Positions 10,140-20,476 of a stretch of 64,000 bases of DNA are shown one piece after another. The stretch comes from Giesbergeria anulus (GTDB taxonomy: Bacteria; Pseudomonadota; Gammaproteobacteria; Burkholderiales; Burkholderiaceae_C). The stretch lies in NCBI RefSeq assembly GCF_900111115.1, contig NZ_FOGD01000003.1, positions 1 to 64,000 on the forward strand, in the 5' to 3' direction. Position numbers and translations under genes: made by a program. The notes beneath the pieces were generated by a model. The model was given only the letters and a program-made list of their open reading frames with translations. It had not been told where the DNA came from and ran no database searches. Position 1 is the stretch's first letter, and every line of letters begins with the position of its first letter.

Positions 10140-11617
10140 GCAGCATAGATTCTCTGGCGGTACTCAAAGAGCGCTATGGTGAGCGCTACCGCTGGCTGTT
10201 GTTGCTGTCGGTGATGGTGGGCACGATGGCCTCCATCATGTCGTCCACGGTGGTCAATGTGGCTATTCCGGGCATGAGTCAGCATTTTGCTTTGGGGCAA
10301 GAGCGGGCGCAGTGGGTGTCTTCGGGTTTCATGATGGCTACTGCCGTAGCCATGCTCACTACCCCTTGGCTATTGGGCCGCTATGGCTACCGCAGCACCT
10401 ATGCCGGGGCCATGTTGCTTTTGTTGGTGGGTGGCGTGGTGGGGGGCAGTACACAGCAATTTGATTGGGTGTTGGTGGCTCGCGTGGCCGAGGGGTTGGC
10501 GGCGGGCGTGGTGCAGCCGATTCCAGCCGTCATCATCTTGCATGCTTTTCTGCCGCACGAGCAGGGGCGTGCCAGTGGCATTTTTGGTATGGGCGTGGTG
10601 CTGGCTCCAGCGCTGGGGCCAAGTGTGGGTGGTTTGCTGGTCGATTGGTGGGGCTGGCGCTCTATCTTTTTTATGGTGGTGCCGCTGTGCTTGGCTTCGC
10701 TGTGGTTGGCGTATCGGTTTGTGCCTGTCACTGGCCCCGGTGGTGTGTCTGCTGGGCGTCACGTGGCAGCACTGGATTGGCGCGGTTTGCTGCTAGGGGC
10801 CATCGGTACGCTGTGCCTGCTTAATGGGCTGGTGATGCTACATAACGGCCTGACGGTGCAATCGGGGGCGTTGTTGGGCATGGCCTTCGTGGCCTTGCTG
10901 GTTTTTGTGTGGTGGCAGCGACGCCAAGCTGCCCGTGGAGACAAGCCGCTGATGGACTTGCGCATCTTTCAGTACCGCCCGTTTGCCATGGGTAGCGTAG
11001 TGGCTTTTATTTATGGCACAGCACTGTTTGGCTCTACCTACCTGCTGCCAGTGTTTATGCAGGTGGGTTTGAGCCTGTCCGCCTCCCATGTCGGGGCCAT
11101 TATGTTGCCTGCGGGGCTGGTGTTGGCCACCACCATCCCGCTGGTGGGTCGCATGGCTGACCGCCAACCTACGCACCGGCTGGTAATGATGGGGCTGGCG
11201 CTGATGGCGCTGTCCTTTATCTTGATGGTGTGGGTGCGCCAAGAGATGTCTTTGTGGGTGCTGGTGGTCTTTACCGTGATTGGGCGCATTGGGCTGGGCT
11301 TTGTGCTGCCCTCGCTCAACCTAGGTGCTATGCGCCCATTAGAAAAGTCATTGATCTCGCAAGGCTCCAGTGCCATCAGCTTTTTGCGTACCTTGGGTGG
11401 CGCGGCTGGAGTAGGGCTGTGCGGTATTGTGCTCGAATGGCGGTTGGCCGCGCATGGTGCCTCGTTGCACACCACAGGCCACAGTACCGAGCGCTTGGCC
11501 GCCTTTGGTGAATCCTTTTTAATGCTGGGTGTCCTGTGCCTGCTGGCCTTGGTGGCCGCTTGGCAGTTACGCGTGCCACCAGCGCCAGCCACCACCAGCA
11601 GCCTGCCTGCTTCCTAA
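10136..11617 (+). CDS. MFS exporter, DHA2 (EmrB/QacA-like) family
   Basis: 493-residue multidrug-type transporter from ATG 10136. The first helices carry the DHA2 hallmark STVVNVAIPGMSQHF. The loop 2-3 motif is LLGRYGYRS, and motif C-like GMGVVLAPALGPSVGG is present; about 14 hydrophobic segments are spread along the chain. A proton-driven exporter of hydrophobic compounds is expected. The frame is open further upstream, but the internal ATG is coupled to the CWC gene by a four-base overlap. No adjacent membrane-fusion (EmrA) or TetR gene is seen, so substrate and control are unknown. Confidence 0.88.
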   Translation: MSSIDSLAVLKERYGERYRWLLLLSVMVGTMASIMSSTVVNVAIPGMSQHFALGQERAQWVSSGFMMATAVAMLTTPWLLGRYGYRSTYAGAMLLLLVGGVVGGSTQQFDWVLVARVAEGLAAGVVQPIPAVIILHAFLPHEQGRASGIFGMGVVLAPALGPSVGGLLVDWWGWRSIFFMVVPLCLASLWLAYRFVPVTGPGGVSAGRHVAALDWRGLLLGAIGTLCLLNGLVMLHNGLTVQSGALLGMAFVALLVFVWWQRRQAARGDKPLMDLRIFQYRPFAMGSVVAFIYGTALFGSTYLLPVFMQVGLSLSASHVGAIMLPAGLVLATTIPLVGRMADRQPTHRLVMMGLALMALSFILMVWVRQEMSLWVLVVFTVIGRIGLGFVLPSLNLGAMRPLEKSLISQGSSAISFLRTLGGAAGVGLCGIVLEWRLAAHGASLHTTGHSTERLAAFGESFLMLGVLCLLALVAAWQLRVPPAPATTSSLPAS

Positions 11618-11647
11618 AATTTTCTGCTCGATTGCGAAAGCCCTGCT

Positions 11648-12412
11648 ATGTGCCAATTGCTTGGAATGAACAGCAACACGCCCACCGACGTTACCTTTAG
11701 CTTCAGTGGTTTTGCCCAACGCGCTGGGCATACTGGTGATCACTGCGACGGCTGGGGCATTGCCTTTTTTGAGAACAAAGGGGTGCGCCATTTTGTCGAT
11801 CATCAGCGGGCCGTCGATTCACCCATTGCTGACCTGATCCGCCACTACCCGATCCAAAGCTGCAACGTCATTGCCCATATCCGCAAGGCTACCCAAGGCG
11901 TAGTCAGCCTAGAAAACTGCCACCCCTTTGTGCGCGAGCTGTGGGGGCGCTACTGGGTTTTTGCCCACAATGGTGATTTGAAAGACTTTCGCCCACGCCT
12001 GCACAGCCATTTTCATCCGGTGGGCAGCACCGACAGCGAACACGCTTTTTGCTGGATCATGCAAGAGTTGGCCAAGTCCCATGCCGATGTGCCCAGCATC
12101 CCTGAACTGACCCTGACCCTGCGCGAGCTGGCTGCGCGCATCGCCCCGCATGGCACGTTTAATTTTTTGCTCTCCAATGGTCAGGCATTGTGGGCGCACG
12201 CCTCCACCCATCTCTATTACATCGAACGCCAACACCCCTTTGCCGAGGCCCAATTGGCTGATGAGGATATGCGTGTTGATTTTTCTACCCAAACCGCCCC
12301 CACCGACCGGGTGGCCGTCATCGTCACGGCCCCACTGACCAGCAACGAGACATGGCACCCATTCCGTGCCGGAGAGCTCAAGGTGTTTGTGGACGGCATC
12401 GCCTGCGCCTAA
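11648..12412 (+). CDS. Class II glutamine amidotransferase, YafJ-like
   Basis: 254-residue Ntn-type amidotransferase. Cys2 directly after the initiator Met (MCQLLGMN) is the expected nucleophile. Family blocks GDHCDGWGIAFFEN, IAHIRKATQG, ENCHPFVRELWGR, FAHNGDL and GSTDSEHAFCWIM are all visible. The real substrate of YafJ proteins is not established. It begins 30 bases after the exporter in the same direction. Confidence 0.88.
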   Translation: MCQLLGMNSNTPTDVTFSFSGFAQRAGHTGDHCDGWGIAFFENKGVRHFVDHQRAVDSPIADLIRHYPIQSCNVIAHIRKATQGVVSLENCHPFVRELWGRYWVFAHNGDLKDFRPRLHSHFHPVGSTDSEHAFCWIMQELAKSHADVPSIPELTLTLRELAARIAPHGTFNFLLSNGQALWAHASTHLYYIERQHPFAEAQLADEDMRVDFSTQTAPTDRVAVIVTAPLTSNETWHPFRAGELKVFVDGIACA

Positions 12413-12577
12413 AGTGGAGGCTGCTCAGGGGTTTGATGGGGAGCATGCTGCATTGCAGCGTGCAATTTACCTCTGAGCTAGATAGAGTGGAGGGGAAGGG
12501 TGCCTGCGGCTGCCCTTGTGTCACTGCTGGTGCCAACGCCCACATCACCCACCGTGCCTCGCACAGGAGATTCGCCC

Positions 12578-13396
12578 ATGGCGAAATGGACCCTCTTCCC
12601 CTACCCCCACCGCTATCAGTACGACAGTGCCAACTTGGTTGCACAGTGGCAGCATCTCCATCTAGGAGACCAAGAGCCTCTGCCGTCTGATCCGTCGGTG
12701 CTGGCGGCATGGGCGCTGTTCCACAACGGGCATTTTGAGCAGGCCATGCAGGTCGGTTTGGCTGCGGGTGCAGTTGGGAGCACGGTAGCCAACGTGGCCA
12801 CCATCACCTATGCCCGCTATCTCGAAAAACGCGAACGCAATCGACAAGACTTGTTGATAGAGGCCGCAGAGCGTGCCCTAGTGCAAACGCAAAATGAACC
12901 GGGCAATGCCAATGCTTGGTACTGCCATGGCTATGCCTTGCAACACTATAGCCAAGGCATTAGCGTAGCGCGGGCTTTGGCCCAAGGTGTGGGCAACAAA
13001 GTCAAGCAGTCCCTAGAGCGTGCCATGACTCTAGCGCCTGCCCATGCTGATGCCCGTATTGCTTTGGGCGCTTTTCATGCCGAAGTGATTGACAAGGTAG
13101 GCCCCCTGATTGGCGGCATGACCTATGGTGCCAAAAAAGACACTGCCTTGCGCATGTTTCATGAGGCGTTGCAACTGCAACCCGAATCGGCCTTGGGCCG
13201 CATCGAATACGCCAACGCCCTCATCATGCTTGAAGGTGAGGCCCGCATTGACGAGGCCACCATGCTCTACGAACAGGCCGCCCGCACCACAGCGCTGGAT
13301 GCCGCGCAGTACTTGGCCGCCGAAACGGCCCAGACCGAGCTGGCCACTGAAGACTGGGGTGCCACAGCATCGTTGCTACCACCCAGTGAGCATTAA
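12578..13396 (+). CDS. TPR-like hypothetical protein
   Basis: 272-residue soluble protein from ATG 12578, with a good ribosome binding site (caggaga, 12564-12570). It is helical with tetratricopeptide-like repeats: NANAWYCHGYALQHY, HADARIALGAFHAEVIDKVG, and ESALGRIEYANALIML. There is no signal peptide or transmembrane helix. It resembles conserved betaproteobacterial TPR proteins of unknown role; a scaffold function is the most that can be inferred. It stands 165 bases downstream of the amidotransferase and converges on coaX. Confidence 0.75.
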   Translation: MAKWTLFPYPHRYQYDSANLVAQWQHLHLGDQEPLPSDPSVLAAWALFHNGHFEQAMQVGLAAGAVGSTVANVATITYARYLEKRERNRQDLLIEAAERALVQTQNEPGNANAWYCHGYALQHYSQGISVARALAQGVGNKVKQSLERAMTLAPAHADARIALGAFHAEVIDKVGPLIGGMTYGAKKDTALRMFHEALQLQPESALGRIEYANALIMLEGEARIDEATMLYEQAARTTALDAAQYLAAETAQTELATEDWGATASLLPPSEH

Positions 13397-13422
13397 ACCC
13401 GGGCCGTGAGGCCCCCCGCCGG

Positions 13423-14190
13423 CTAGGGAGCAAAGCGCCGAGCTGCAATCTCTAGCAGGCCATCAAAAATCAGGTTGTCTACCAGCTCAAAGGGGCGGCC
13501 CATGCTGGGGGCCATTTTCCAGCCCGCACCGCCTGTCATCATGCAGGCAGGCTCGGCACCACAATGCGCCATCACATGCTGCACCATGCGCTCTATGGCC
13601 CCGGCAATGGCAAAGGTGCCGCCACTGGTCAGGGCATCGCTGGTGTTGGTAGGAAACATACGCACCTCGCCTGTGGGCACATGCAGCCCTGCCGTGCCCG
13701 ACTCTAGCGCCCGCAGCATGATGCCGTGCCCCGGCAAAATAATGCCACCCAAAAAATGCCCTTGGGCATCAATGGCCTCTACGGTCACGGCAGTACCCAC
13801 CATCACTACCACCAGCGGGCGGGCCGGGCCTTGGGCCAGCAAGCGCTGGCGTGCGCCAATCATGGCTACCCAGCGGTCGCAGCCCAAGCGCGCTGGGTGG
13901 TCGTAACCATTGCGCAGCCCAGCTTCTTGCGCTGAGGCCACCACCCATTGTGCTGATACATCCCACAGCTCCATTTGCTCTTCGACGCGGCGCTTGATGG
14001 CGTCCCCCGCCACCACACAGCCGAGCATTTTGCTGGGTGCAGGCAGTTGCGCCCAGCCGCCCTCAGCCAGCCGATCCACATGGTCGAGAAATTCGGCGCC
14101 TTGCGCCAGCAGTGCCGCACCGGGGTGAGGGGCGTCGTACAGCGCCCATTTAAGGCGGGTGTTGCCGATGTCAATGGCCAAAAAAGTCAT
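13423..14190 (-). CDS. coaX: Type III pantothenate kinase
   Basis: 255-residue CoaX that phosphorylates pantothenate, the first step of CoA synthesis. Motifs: phosphate loop [25 protein letters not shown] in the middle, [14 protein letters not shown], and [15 protein letters not shown]. The usual Asp in the VGTA.TVD block is Glu here. The frame is open 30 bases further, but ATG 14190 puts the phosphate loop at the N-terminus as in the family. In many relatives birA precedes coaX; here the upstream gene is divergent. Confidence 0.93.
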   Translation of the reverse strand: MTFLAIDIGNTRLKWALYDAPHPGAALLAQGAEFLDHVDRLAEGGWAQLPAPSKMLGCVVAGDAIKRRVEEQMELWDVSAQWVVASAQEAGLRNGYDHPARLGCDRWVAMIGARQRLLAQGPARPLVVVMVGTAVTVEAIDAQGHFLGGIILPGHGIMLRALESGTAGLHVPTGEVRMFPTNTSDALTSGGTFAIAGAIERMVQHVMAHCGAEPACMMTGGAGWKMAPSMGRPFELVDNLIFDGLLEIAARRFAP

Positions 14191-14213
14191 GCGCCGCATT
14201 ATCACGAGTTTTC

Positions 14214-14241
14214 TTGACACACTTTTTTACTCTACTGTAGT
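14214..14241 (+). promoter_or_regulatory. Probable sigma-70 promoter for the BON-LysM gene
   Basis: A perfect -35 hexamer TTGACA at 14214-14219 is followed after 16 bases by TGTAGT (14236-14241), a 4/6 match to the -10 consensus. It lies about 56 bases before the ATG at 14298, which has a strong aggag ribosome binding site. Inferred by eye only. Confidence 0.5.
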
Positions 14242-14297
14242 GCGCTGTTTGGCGCTACAGTGCAACATCGCAATCGAGCCACTACAGGAGAAAACAC

Positions 14298-14780
14298 ATG
14301 GGTCTTTTTAGTTTTATCAAAGAAGCGGGTGAAAAGCTGTTGGGTGGCAAAGAGGCAGCAGCTGCCACACCAGACGGCCCGTCGCAAGAAGAGCGCAATG
14401 CCAAGGCCGCTGAGGCTATTGCCGCCTACATTGCCACGCAAAACCTAGGTGTCAGTGAGGTGCAGGTAGGCTACGACGGTGTGCAAGGCCAAGTCACGGT
14501 GCAGGGCCAAGCTCCCACGCAAGCGGCCAAAGAAAAAGTGACGTTGTGTTGCGGTAACGTCTCTGGCGTTATCCATGTGGATAACCAAATGAGCGTGGCT
14601 GCCCCTGAGCCTGAAGCGCAGTACCACGATGTGGTGCGTGGCGATACCCTGTCGGCCATCGCCAAAAAGTTTTACGGCGATGCCAACAAGTACCCCAAGA
14701 TTTTTGAGGCCAACCAGCCTATGCTCAGCCACCCAGACAAAATTTATCCGGGGCAAAAACTACGTATTCCGCCGCTGTAA
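14298..14780 (+). CDS. BON and LysM domain protein (Kbp/YgaU-like)
   Basis: 160-residue protein. The N-terminus MGLFSFIKEAGEKLLGGKE is the hallmark of the Kbp family (E. coli Kbp is a cytoplasmic potassium-binding protein). The BON domain spans about residues 35-95 (VQVGYDGVQGQVTVQG, VIHVDNQM) and a C-terminal LysM about 108-158 (YHDVVRGDTLSAIAKKFYG, IYPGQKLRIPP). There is no signal peptide, in line with a cytosolic role. The gene stands alone behind its own promoter, divergent from coaX. Potassium binding is known for the family and not shown here. Confidence 0.9.
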   Translation: MGLFSFIKEAGEKLLGGKEAAAATPDGPSQEERNAKAAEAIAAYIATQNLGVSEVQVGYDGVQGQVTVQGQAPTQAAKEKVTLCCGNVSGVIHVDNQMSVAAPEPEAQYHDVVRGDTLSAIAKKFYGDANKYPKIFEANQPMLSHPDKIYPGQKLRIPPL

Positions 14781-14806
14781 TCCGCAGCAGAGATGGGGGG
14801 TGCGGC

Positions 14807-15223
14807 TTACCCTTGACGCCAAGGCAAGCCATGAAAGCGCCAGCCACCCCGGTGGCCGCGCTGGCCTTGGCTGTCGGGGTCGCCTTCAAAACCCTCCAGA
14901 ATGTTGTAGGCCGTCAGGCCCAGTTCGGCAGCCCGGCGTGCTGCCGCTACAGAGCGCACACCACTGCGGCACAGCAGCAACACTTTTTGCCCAGCGGGCA
15001 CGGCGGCGCGCAGTTGGGCATCAAAATCAGGGTTCATGGCCATGCTGGGCCATTCTTTCCAAACCACAGGCACCGCACCGGGCACTTGGCCTACCCAAGC
15101 CAGCTCGGCGCTGCTGCGCACATCCACCAGCACGGCCTCGCCTTGCTGCACCCATTGCCACGCCAGTGGTGGCGAGACATCACCGGCATAACCTTCGGCT
15201 GGATAAAGATCAATCGTTGGCAT
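14807..15223 (-). CDS. Rhodanese-domain sulfurtransferase
   Basis: 138-residue single-domain rhodanese. The active-site loop is CRSGVRS (residues about 85-91), with the substrate block LVDVRSSAELAWVGQVPGA upstream. The C-terminus GDPDSQGQRGHRGGWRFHG is the usual tail of stand-alone rhodaneses. Thiosulfate or persulfide sulfur transfer is expected; the physiological acceptor is unknown. It is the last gene of the minus-strand run that begins further right. Confidence 0.88.
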   Translation of the reverse strand: MPTIDLYPAEGYAGDVSPPLAWQWVQQGEAVLVDVRSSAELAWVGQVPGAVPVVWKEWPSMAMNPDFDAQLRAAVPAGQKVLLLCRSGVRSVAAARRAAELGLTAYNILEGFEGDPDSQGQRGHRGGWRFHGLPWRQG

Positions 15224-15257
15224 GGTGGTATTTTTCCTTCAAAAAGTGGTGTGATAG

Positions 15258-16130
15258 TTAGGGCAGGGTGCGGGCATCCATCTCGCGGTGGCGGCGCAGT
15301 GCCACCCAGCGCGATTGGAAATGCGCTGCCAAGCGCTCGACCAGATAGACCGAGCGGTGCTGGCCTCCAGTGCAGCCAATAGCCACCGTGACATAGCTGC
15401 GGTGGTTGCTGGCCAGCAGGTCTAGCCAGTGCTCTAAAAATTGCGTGATTTGGCTTTGCATTTGTACCACTTCAGGCTGTTGGCACAGATAGTCTGCCAC
15501 TGGGGCATCCAGTCCGGTCAGGTCTTTCAGCCCCGGCTCATAGTGGGGATTGGGCAACATCCGCACATCAAACACATAGTCGGCATCGACCGGAATGCCA
15601 CGTTTAAAAGCAAAAGACTGGAACACCAGCGTTAATTGCTGCGGCGTGGCCGACATCAAGCCTTTGATATAACCTTGCAATTGGGCGGCGCGGATGGTGC
15701 TGGTGTCAATCACATCGGCGTGCTCGCGCAGGTCGGCCAGCAGTTCACGCTCTAGCTCAATCGCCTGCACCAGCACCCTGCGCTGGTCGAGGCCCTCATC
15801 GTGGGACAGGGGGTGGCGGCGGCGGGTTTCAGAAAAGCGTCGCACCAAGGTGTCGGTGGTAGCATCCAGAAAAATCGAGCGTACCACCACGCCCTGCTCG
15901 CGCTGGCGCTGCAATGCCTGTGGTACCTGTGCCAGTGAGGCACCGCTGCGCACATCCATCGCAATTGCAACGCGGTTGCCGTGGTGCTGGTGCTCTAGCG
16001 CCAAAAAGGCCGAGAGCAACTCTGGCGGCAGGTTGTCTACGCAGTAGTAACCGGCATCTTCAAGGGCGCGCAGCGCTACCGATTTGCCCGAACCTGACAT
16101 ACCGGTGATTAAAGCGATTTCCAGACTCAT
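15258..16130 (-). CDS. rapZ: RNase adapter protein / nucleotide-binding protein RapZ
   Basis: 290-residue P-loop protein. Walker A GMSGSGKS near residue 10; [12 protein letters not shown] follows. C-terminal blocks [12 protein letters not shown] and [17 protein letters not shown] are the RapZ signature. In E. coli RapZ guides RNase E to the GlmZ sRNA and controls glucosamine-6-phosphate synthesis; in bacteria lacking that sRNA pair the role is less clear. Its ATG overlaps the recN stop (ATGA, 16127-16130). Confidence 0.93.
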   Translation of the reverse strand: MSLEIALITGMSGSGKSVALRALEDAGYYCVDNLPPELLSAFLALEHQHHGNRVAIAMDVRSGASLAQVPQALQRQREQGVVVRSIFLDATTDTLVRRFSETRRRHPLSHDEGLDQRRVLVQAIELERELLADLREHADVIDTSTIRAAQLQGYIKGLMSATPQQLTLVFQSFAFKRGIPVDADYVFDVRMLPNPHYEPGLKDLTGLDAPVADYLCQQPEVVQMQSQITQFLEHWLDLLASNHRSYVTVAIGCTGGQHRSVYLVERLAAHFQSRWVALRRHREMDARTLP

Positions 16131-17800
16131 GGGATGGTCTCCAGCGTAGTGGTGGGGGCCAGATCAAGCATTTCTTGCGCGTGCGCCAAACTGGTGGGCG
16201 AAAGCTGCTGGCCGCCCAGCATGCGGGCAATTTCTTGCACGCGCTGCGCTGCTGTGACAGCCTGCACTGTGCTGCTGCTGCCTTGGCTGCTACGGTGCTT
16301 GGCTACCAGCAAATGCCGGTGCGCTTGCGCTGCCACTTGGGGCAGATGCGTGACGGCCAGCACCTGCCGGTCTTGGCCCAACTGGCGCATGAGCCGCCCC
16401 ACGGCCTCAGCCACAGCACCACCCACACCGGCATCGACTTCGTCAAAAATGAGTGTCGGGGCCTCGCCTAGGGCGCTGGTGGTCACGGCAATGGCCAGTG
16501 AAATGCGCGATAGCTCGCCCCCAGAAGCAATTTTGCCCAGCGGGCGCGGTGTTGCCCCCGGATGGCCGGCCATTAAAAAGACTACCTCATCAACGCCATG
16601 CGCGCCGGGGTGGGTGCTGCTGCCTAAAGCAACTTCAAAGTGGCCGCCCTGCATGCCGAGCAACTGCATGGCTTCGGTAATGGCCCGCGACAGCTTGGGC
16701 GCCGCCTGAGCGCGTTGGCGCGATAGTTGCCGCGCTGCTGCGTGAAACGCCGTGGCCGTTTGTTCTGCCGTGGCCTCTAGCGTGGCTAAATCGCTACAAG
16801 CATCTAACCGTTGCAACTCCTGCTTCCAGCCACTGAGCAGTGCAGGCAATTCTGCTGGGGGGCGTTTGTAGCGGCGTGCCAGCGTGAGCCAGAGTCCAAC
16901 GCGCTCGTCCAGAGCCGCTAGCCCTTCTGGGTCGAGATCGACATGGCGCAAATAGGCTTGCAGCGAGCGCGCCGCCTCTTCGGCTTGGGCCAAGCTCGAA
17001 GCGAGCAACTCTTGCAGGTTGCGAAACTCTGGTTCCAAATGCTGTTGGGCTTGCACCAGCTCGCTGGCCCGCGACAGGCTGGGCAGTGCGCCGTGCTCCT
17101 CGCCATCGAGCCATTGCAGCGCCGCCTGTGCGGTATCGAGCAAGGCTTGGGCGTGGCTGAGGCGCGTGTGCTGGGCATTGAGCTCTTCCCACTCGTCGGC
17201 GCCGGGGGCCAGTTTGTCTAGCTCGGCAATTTGCCATTGCAGGCGCTCGCGGTCGCGCTCTAGGTGCTCTTGCGCGCTTTGCGCCTGCTCTAGCGCTTTG
17301 CGGGCAGCTTGCCAGCGTTGCCAGCAGCGGGCAACCTCCTGTGTTGAGCTTCCTGCATAGGCATCGAGCAAGCAGCGCACGGCATCAGGGCGGGTCAGGC
17401 TTTGCCAAGCGTGTTGGCCGTGAATGTCCAGCAGCCACTCACCCGCCGTGCGCAATTGTGCTGCCGTGGCTGGGGTGCCGTTAATCCAAGCGCGGCTCTT
17501 GCCTTGGTTATCGACTGTGCGGCGCAGTAGCAGCCCATCGTCTGCGCTAAAACCGGTTTCTTGCAGCCAAGGGCGCAGGCCGGGCGGGCTGTCAAACTCT
17601 GCACAGACATCGGTGCGGCTGGCACCTTCACGTACCAAGGTAGCATCGGCACGGGCACCCAGCACCAGTTGCAGGGCATCAATCAAAATGGATTTGCCTG
17701 CGCCGGTCTCGCCGGTCAGGGCGGTAAATCCATCTGCCAGCTCCAGATCAAGCCGCTGCACAATCACAAAATCGTGCAGCGTGATGCTCCTGAGCGCCAT
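16127..17800 (-). CDS. recN: DNA repair protein RecN
   Basis: 557-residue SMC-like ATPase for double-strand break repair. Walker [15 protein letters not shown] near residue 30; long central coiled coil; ABC signature [17 protein letters not shown] and Walker [13 protein letters not shown] in the C-terminal head. The frame is open another 113 codons upstream inside nadK, but ATG 17800 gives the standard [14 protein letters not shown] start and normal length. It follows nadK by one base and overlaps rapZ by four. Confidence 0.95.
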   Translation of the reverse strand: MALRSITLHDFVIVQRLDLELADGFTALTGETGAGKSILIDALQLVLGARADATLVREGASRTDVCAEFDSPPGLRPWLQETGFSADDGLLLRRTVDNQGKSRAWINGTPATAAQLRTAGEWLLDIHGQHAWQSLTRPDAVRCLLDAYAGSSTQEVARCWQRWQAARKALEQAQSAQEHLERDRERLQWQIAELDKLAPGADEWEELNAQHTRLSHAQALLDTAQAALQWLDGEEHGALPSLSRASELVQAQQHLEPEFRNLQELLASSLAQAEEAARSLQAYLRHVDLDPEGLAALDERVGLWLTLARRYKRPPAELPALLSGWKQELQRLDACSDLATLEATAEQTATAFHAAARQLSRQRAQAAPKLSRAITEAMQLLGMQGGHFEVALGSSTHPGAHGVDEVVFLMAGHPGATPRPLGKIASGGELSRISLAIAVTTSALGEAPTLIFDEVDAGVGGAVAEAVGRLMRQLGQDRQVLAVTHLPQVAAQAHRHLLVAKHRSSQGSSSTVQAVTAAQRVQEIARMLGGQQLSPTSLAHAQEMLDLAPTTTLETIP

Positions 17801-17801
17801 G

Positions 17802-18698
17802 TCAAGAACCTCCTTCGTTCCAGCGCAGTTTTTTGCGCAGCGTGTCAAAGTAACTCCAGCCGCGTGGGTGCAAAAAGCGTACGCAGTATTCGGCGCGGCG
17901 CACCAAAATACGATCACCCAAGCGCAAATCGGGCCGCGACTGCATATCAAAATTGGCACTGACATCGCGGCCATTAACGATCTCGATGGCAATCTCCGTG
18001 ATGTCGGCCAGCACAATGGGGCGGTTAGACAAAATATGCGGTGCAATGGGCACCAGCACCCAGCCCGGCAACGACGGATGCAGCATTGGCCCGCCAGCAG
18101 AGAGCGAATAGGCAGTCGAGCCTGTGGGTGAGGCCACAATCAAACCATCGGCGCGCTGGTTGGCCACAAAATGGCCGTCCACCTCAATGCGCAACTCCAC
18201 CATGCCGGAGGTCGCACCCCGGTTGACCACCACGTCGTTCATGGCAAAGGTATCGAATACGCACACGCCATCGCGCAGCACCCGTGCCTGCATCAGGGGC
18301 CGGTGGTCTTCTTCAAACTGCCCGTGCAGCATTGGTGCCAAGGTGGCTTGGTAATTGTCCAGCGGAATATCGGTGATAAAGCCCAGCCGCCCTTGGTTGA
18401 TGCCGATCAGTGGTGTGCCATAGCGGGCTACTTGGCGGCCTATGCTCAGCATGGTGCCATCGCCCCCCACCACCAAGCCGAGGTCACATTGCTGGCCAAT
18501 CTCATCGACATCCAATGCTGGGTAGCCGGGCAGCTCCATGTGGGCGGCAGTTTGTGCCTCTAGCGATACGGTACAGCCTTGGCTGCGCAAAAACAGGGCA
18601 ATGCCCTCCAGTGTTTTGCGTGCAGGTTCGGTCATGACCCCAGAGGTCGGACTCTGGTACTTGCCTACCAAGGCAATGTGTTCAAAACGGGACTTCAT
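17802..18698 (-). CDS. nadK: NAD kinase
   Basis: 298-residue ATP-NAD kinase producing NADP. The catalytic [11 protein letters not shown] motif (about residues 77-87), [12 protein letters not shown] and the NAD-binding [13 protein letters not shown] block are intact. Normal family length. It lies 70 bases after hrcA and one base before recN on the same strand, a conserved betaproteobacterial order. Confidence 0.95.
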   Translation of the reverse strand: MKSRFEHIALVGKYQSPTSGVMTEPARKTLEGIALFLRSQGCTVSLEAQTAAHMELPGYPALDVDEIGQQCDLGLVVGGDGTMLSIGRQVARYGTPLIGINQGRLGFITDIPLDNYQATLAPMLHGQFEEDHRPLMQARVLRDGVCVFDTFAMNDVVVNRGATSGMVELRIEVDGHFVANQRADGLIVASPTGSTAYSLSAGGPMLHPSLPGWVLVPIAPHILSNRPIVLADITEIAIEIVNGRDVSANFDMQSRPDLRLGDRILVRRAEYCVRFLHPRGWSYFDTLRKKLRWNEGGS

Positions 18699-18768
18699 GC
18701 GCCAATTACATCATTACTGGGCGTCAAGCCGCTGACGTGCCACTGCCAGCCGTGCGCTGCCCACTGGC

Positions 18769-19773
18769 TCAGTGGTGGTGGCTGAGGGCGTTAGAGACCA
18801 GCCGCGAGGTGATATCGACGATTTGGATCATGCGGTCGTAAGGCATACGGGTGGGGCCAATCACCCCCAGCGTGCCCACCACTTGCCCATCGACCTCGTA
18901 GGGCGCACTGACCACCGACAACTCTTCAAACGGCACCACTTGGCTCTCGCCACCAATGTAGATACGCACCCCTTGGGCTTGCTGCGAGACATCGAGCAGA
19001 CGCAAAATTTGCGTTTTTTGCTCAAACAGGTCAAAGGCGCGGCGCAAGTTGCCCATGTTTTGCGAAAAATCGCTCACTGATAGCAGATTGCGCTCGCCGG
19101 AAATCACCACTTCTTCTTGGGACTGCTCAAAGGCTTCGGAGCTGACCTGCACCGCCGCTTGCATCAGCGTGGCAATCTCGCCGCGCAAACTATCGACCTC
19201 ACCGGCCAGCCGCTCGCGCACCAGCTCCATTGCCATACCGGCGTAGTGGGTGTTGAGAAAATTAGCCACCTCGACCAGTTGGCTTTGGGTGAAATCGGTC
19301 TCGGACAAAATCACCCGGTTTTGTACATCGCCCTCAGGCGAGACAATGATGAGCAAAAAGCGCCGCTCAGACAGGCGCAAAAACTCAATATGCCGAAACA
19401 CCGAGGTGCGCCGAGGGGCCATCACCACACCGACAAACTGCGATAGGTTAGACAGCAGATGGGCGGCGTTGGCAATTACCTTTTGTGGTTGCTCTGGGGC
19501 CAATTGGGGGGTGCTAATCTGCCGACGATCCACCGTGAGCATGGTATCGACAAACAGCCGGTAGCCTTTGGCCGTAGGAATACGCCCCGCTGAGGTGTGT
19601 GGGCTGGCAATCAGGCCCAAGTATTCCAAATCCGCCATCACATTGCGGATAGTGGCAGGCGAGAGGTCTAAGCCTGAGGCGCGCGACAAAGTTCGGGAGC
19701 CTACGGGCTGCCCGTCTTCAATATAGTGCTCTACCAGCGCCTTGAGCAACAACTTGGCACGATCATCCAGCAT
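18769..19773 (-). CDS. hrcA: Heat-inducible transcription repressor HrcA
   Basis: 334-residue repressor of heat-shock operons through CIRCE operators. N-terminal winged helix with [13 protein letters not shown] and [19 protein letters not shown] (about residues 16-52), followed by [20 protein letters not shown]. Length and domain order are typical. The start overlaps the pth end by 11 bases. I found no CIRCE inverted repeat in front of it, so autoregulation is not supported here. Confidence 0.95.
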   Translation of the reverse strand: MLDDRAKLLLKALVEHYIEDGQPVGSRTLSRASGLDLSPATIRNVMADLEYLGLIASPHTSAGRIPTAKGYRLFVDTMLTVDRRQISTPQLAPEQPQKVIANAAHLLSNLSQFVGVVMAPRRTSVFRHIEFLRLSERRFLLIIVSPEGDVQNRVILSETDFTQSQLVEVANFLNTHYAGMAMELVRERLAGEVDSLRGEIATLMQAAVQVSSEAFEQSQEEVVISGERNLLSVSDFSQNMGNLRRAFDLFEQKTQILRLLDVSQQAQGVRIYIGGESQVVPFEELSVVSAPYEVDGQVVGTLGVIGPTRMPYDRMIQIVDITSRLVSNALSHHH

Positions 19774-20380
19774 CAGGTGATTTTATGTCGCATTTTTTCG
19801 GGCGGGGTGGCTTGGTAGTGTGGATGAGCAAGGTAGCCTTGTCCATATCGCCTGCCAGCAGTGCCGGACAGGCCTTGAGGGCATGGACAATGCTGTCTTC
19901 AATCAACGTGCGCTGCTCAGGGGCAGGCTTTTTGAGTACCCAATGCACCACTTCGGCTTTCACACCGGGGTGGCCGATGCCAATGCGCAGCCGCCAGTAA
20001 TCGGCGCTGCCCAGTTGGGCATGAATGTCGCGCAGGCCGTTGTGGCCGCCGTGGCTGCCGCCGCGCTTGAGTTTGACTTGGCCGGGGGCAAAATCGAGCT
20101 CATCGTGGGCCACCAAGATTTCTTCTGGCGCAATTTTGAAAAAGCGTGCCAGTGCTGCCACCGATTTGCCCGACAGATTCATGAAGGTTTGCGGCTCCAG
20201 CAGCCAGACGGTGTGCCCATGCACATTGGCGCGTGCTGCCAGCCCCCAATAGCTGCGTTCGGGCTGCAATTGCACTTTGAGCTCACGCGCAAGGGCATCG
20301 ATCCACCAAAAACCGGCATTGTGGCGCGTGGCATCGTATTCTGGGCCGGGGTTGCCTAGGCCAACAAACAGTTTAATCAT
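19763..20380 (-). CDS. pth: Peptidyl-tRNA hydrolase
   Basis: 205-residue hydrolase that recycles peptidyl-tRNA. Active-site blocks: [19 protein letters not shown] (His near residue 20), FMNLSGKSV, and [17 protein letters not shown] with the essential Asp near residue 93. The extra basic C-terminus ([15 protein letters not shown]) overlaps hrcA. It follows rplY after a 96-base gap that contains a terminator-like hairpin, so pth probably has its own promoter or depends on readthrough. Confidence 0.95.
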   Translation of the reverse strand: MIKLFVGLGNPGPEYDATRHNAGFWWIDALARELKVQLQPERSYWGLAARANVHGHTVWLLEPQTFMNLSGKSVAALARFFKIAPEEILVAHDELDFAPGQVKLKRGGSHGGHNGLRDIHAQLGSADYWRLRIGIGHPGVKAEVVHWVLKKPAPEQRTLIEDSIVHALKACPALLAGDMDKATLLIHTTKPPRPKKCDIKSPDAG

Positions 20381-20410
20381 GTGCGCAAAAAAGCGATTCA
20401 GAAAAGCGAA

Positions 20411-20431
20411 CGGCCCACACAGGGTGGGCCG
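20411..20431 (-). terminator. Intrinsic terminator after rplY
   Basis: Perfect 8-bp inverted repeat CGGCCCAC / GTGGGCCG with a 5-base loop. On the minus strand it is followed by the T-rich stretch TTCGCTTTTCTG, starting 46 bases after the rplY stop. The orientation fits termination of the prs-rplY transcripts. Confidence 0.65.
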
Positions 20432-20476
20432 TTGTGCAAGGCGGTGGCTGCCGTAACCGCCACCACAGACCAGAAA

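Noticed and set aside
13423-14190. Inactivation of CoaX because of Glu in place of Asp in the VGTA block
   Set aside because: All other motifs are intact and the change is conservative; this is weak evidence for loss of function.
17801-18139. N-terminal extension of RecN
   Set aside because: This stretch lies within nadK, and the RecN head domain begins normally at ATG 17800.
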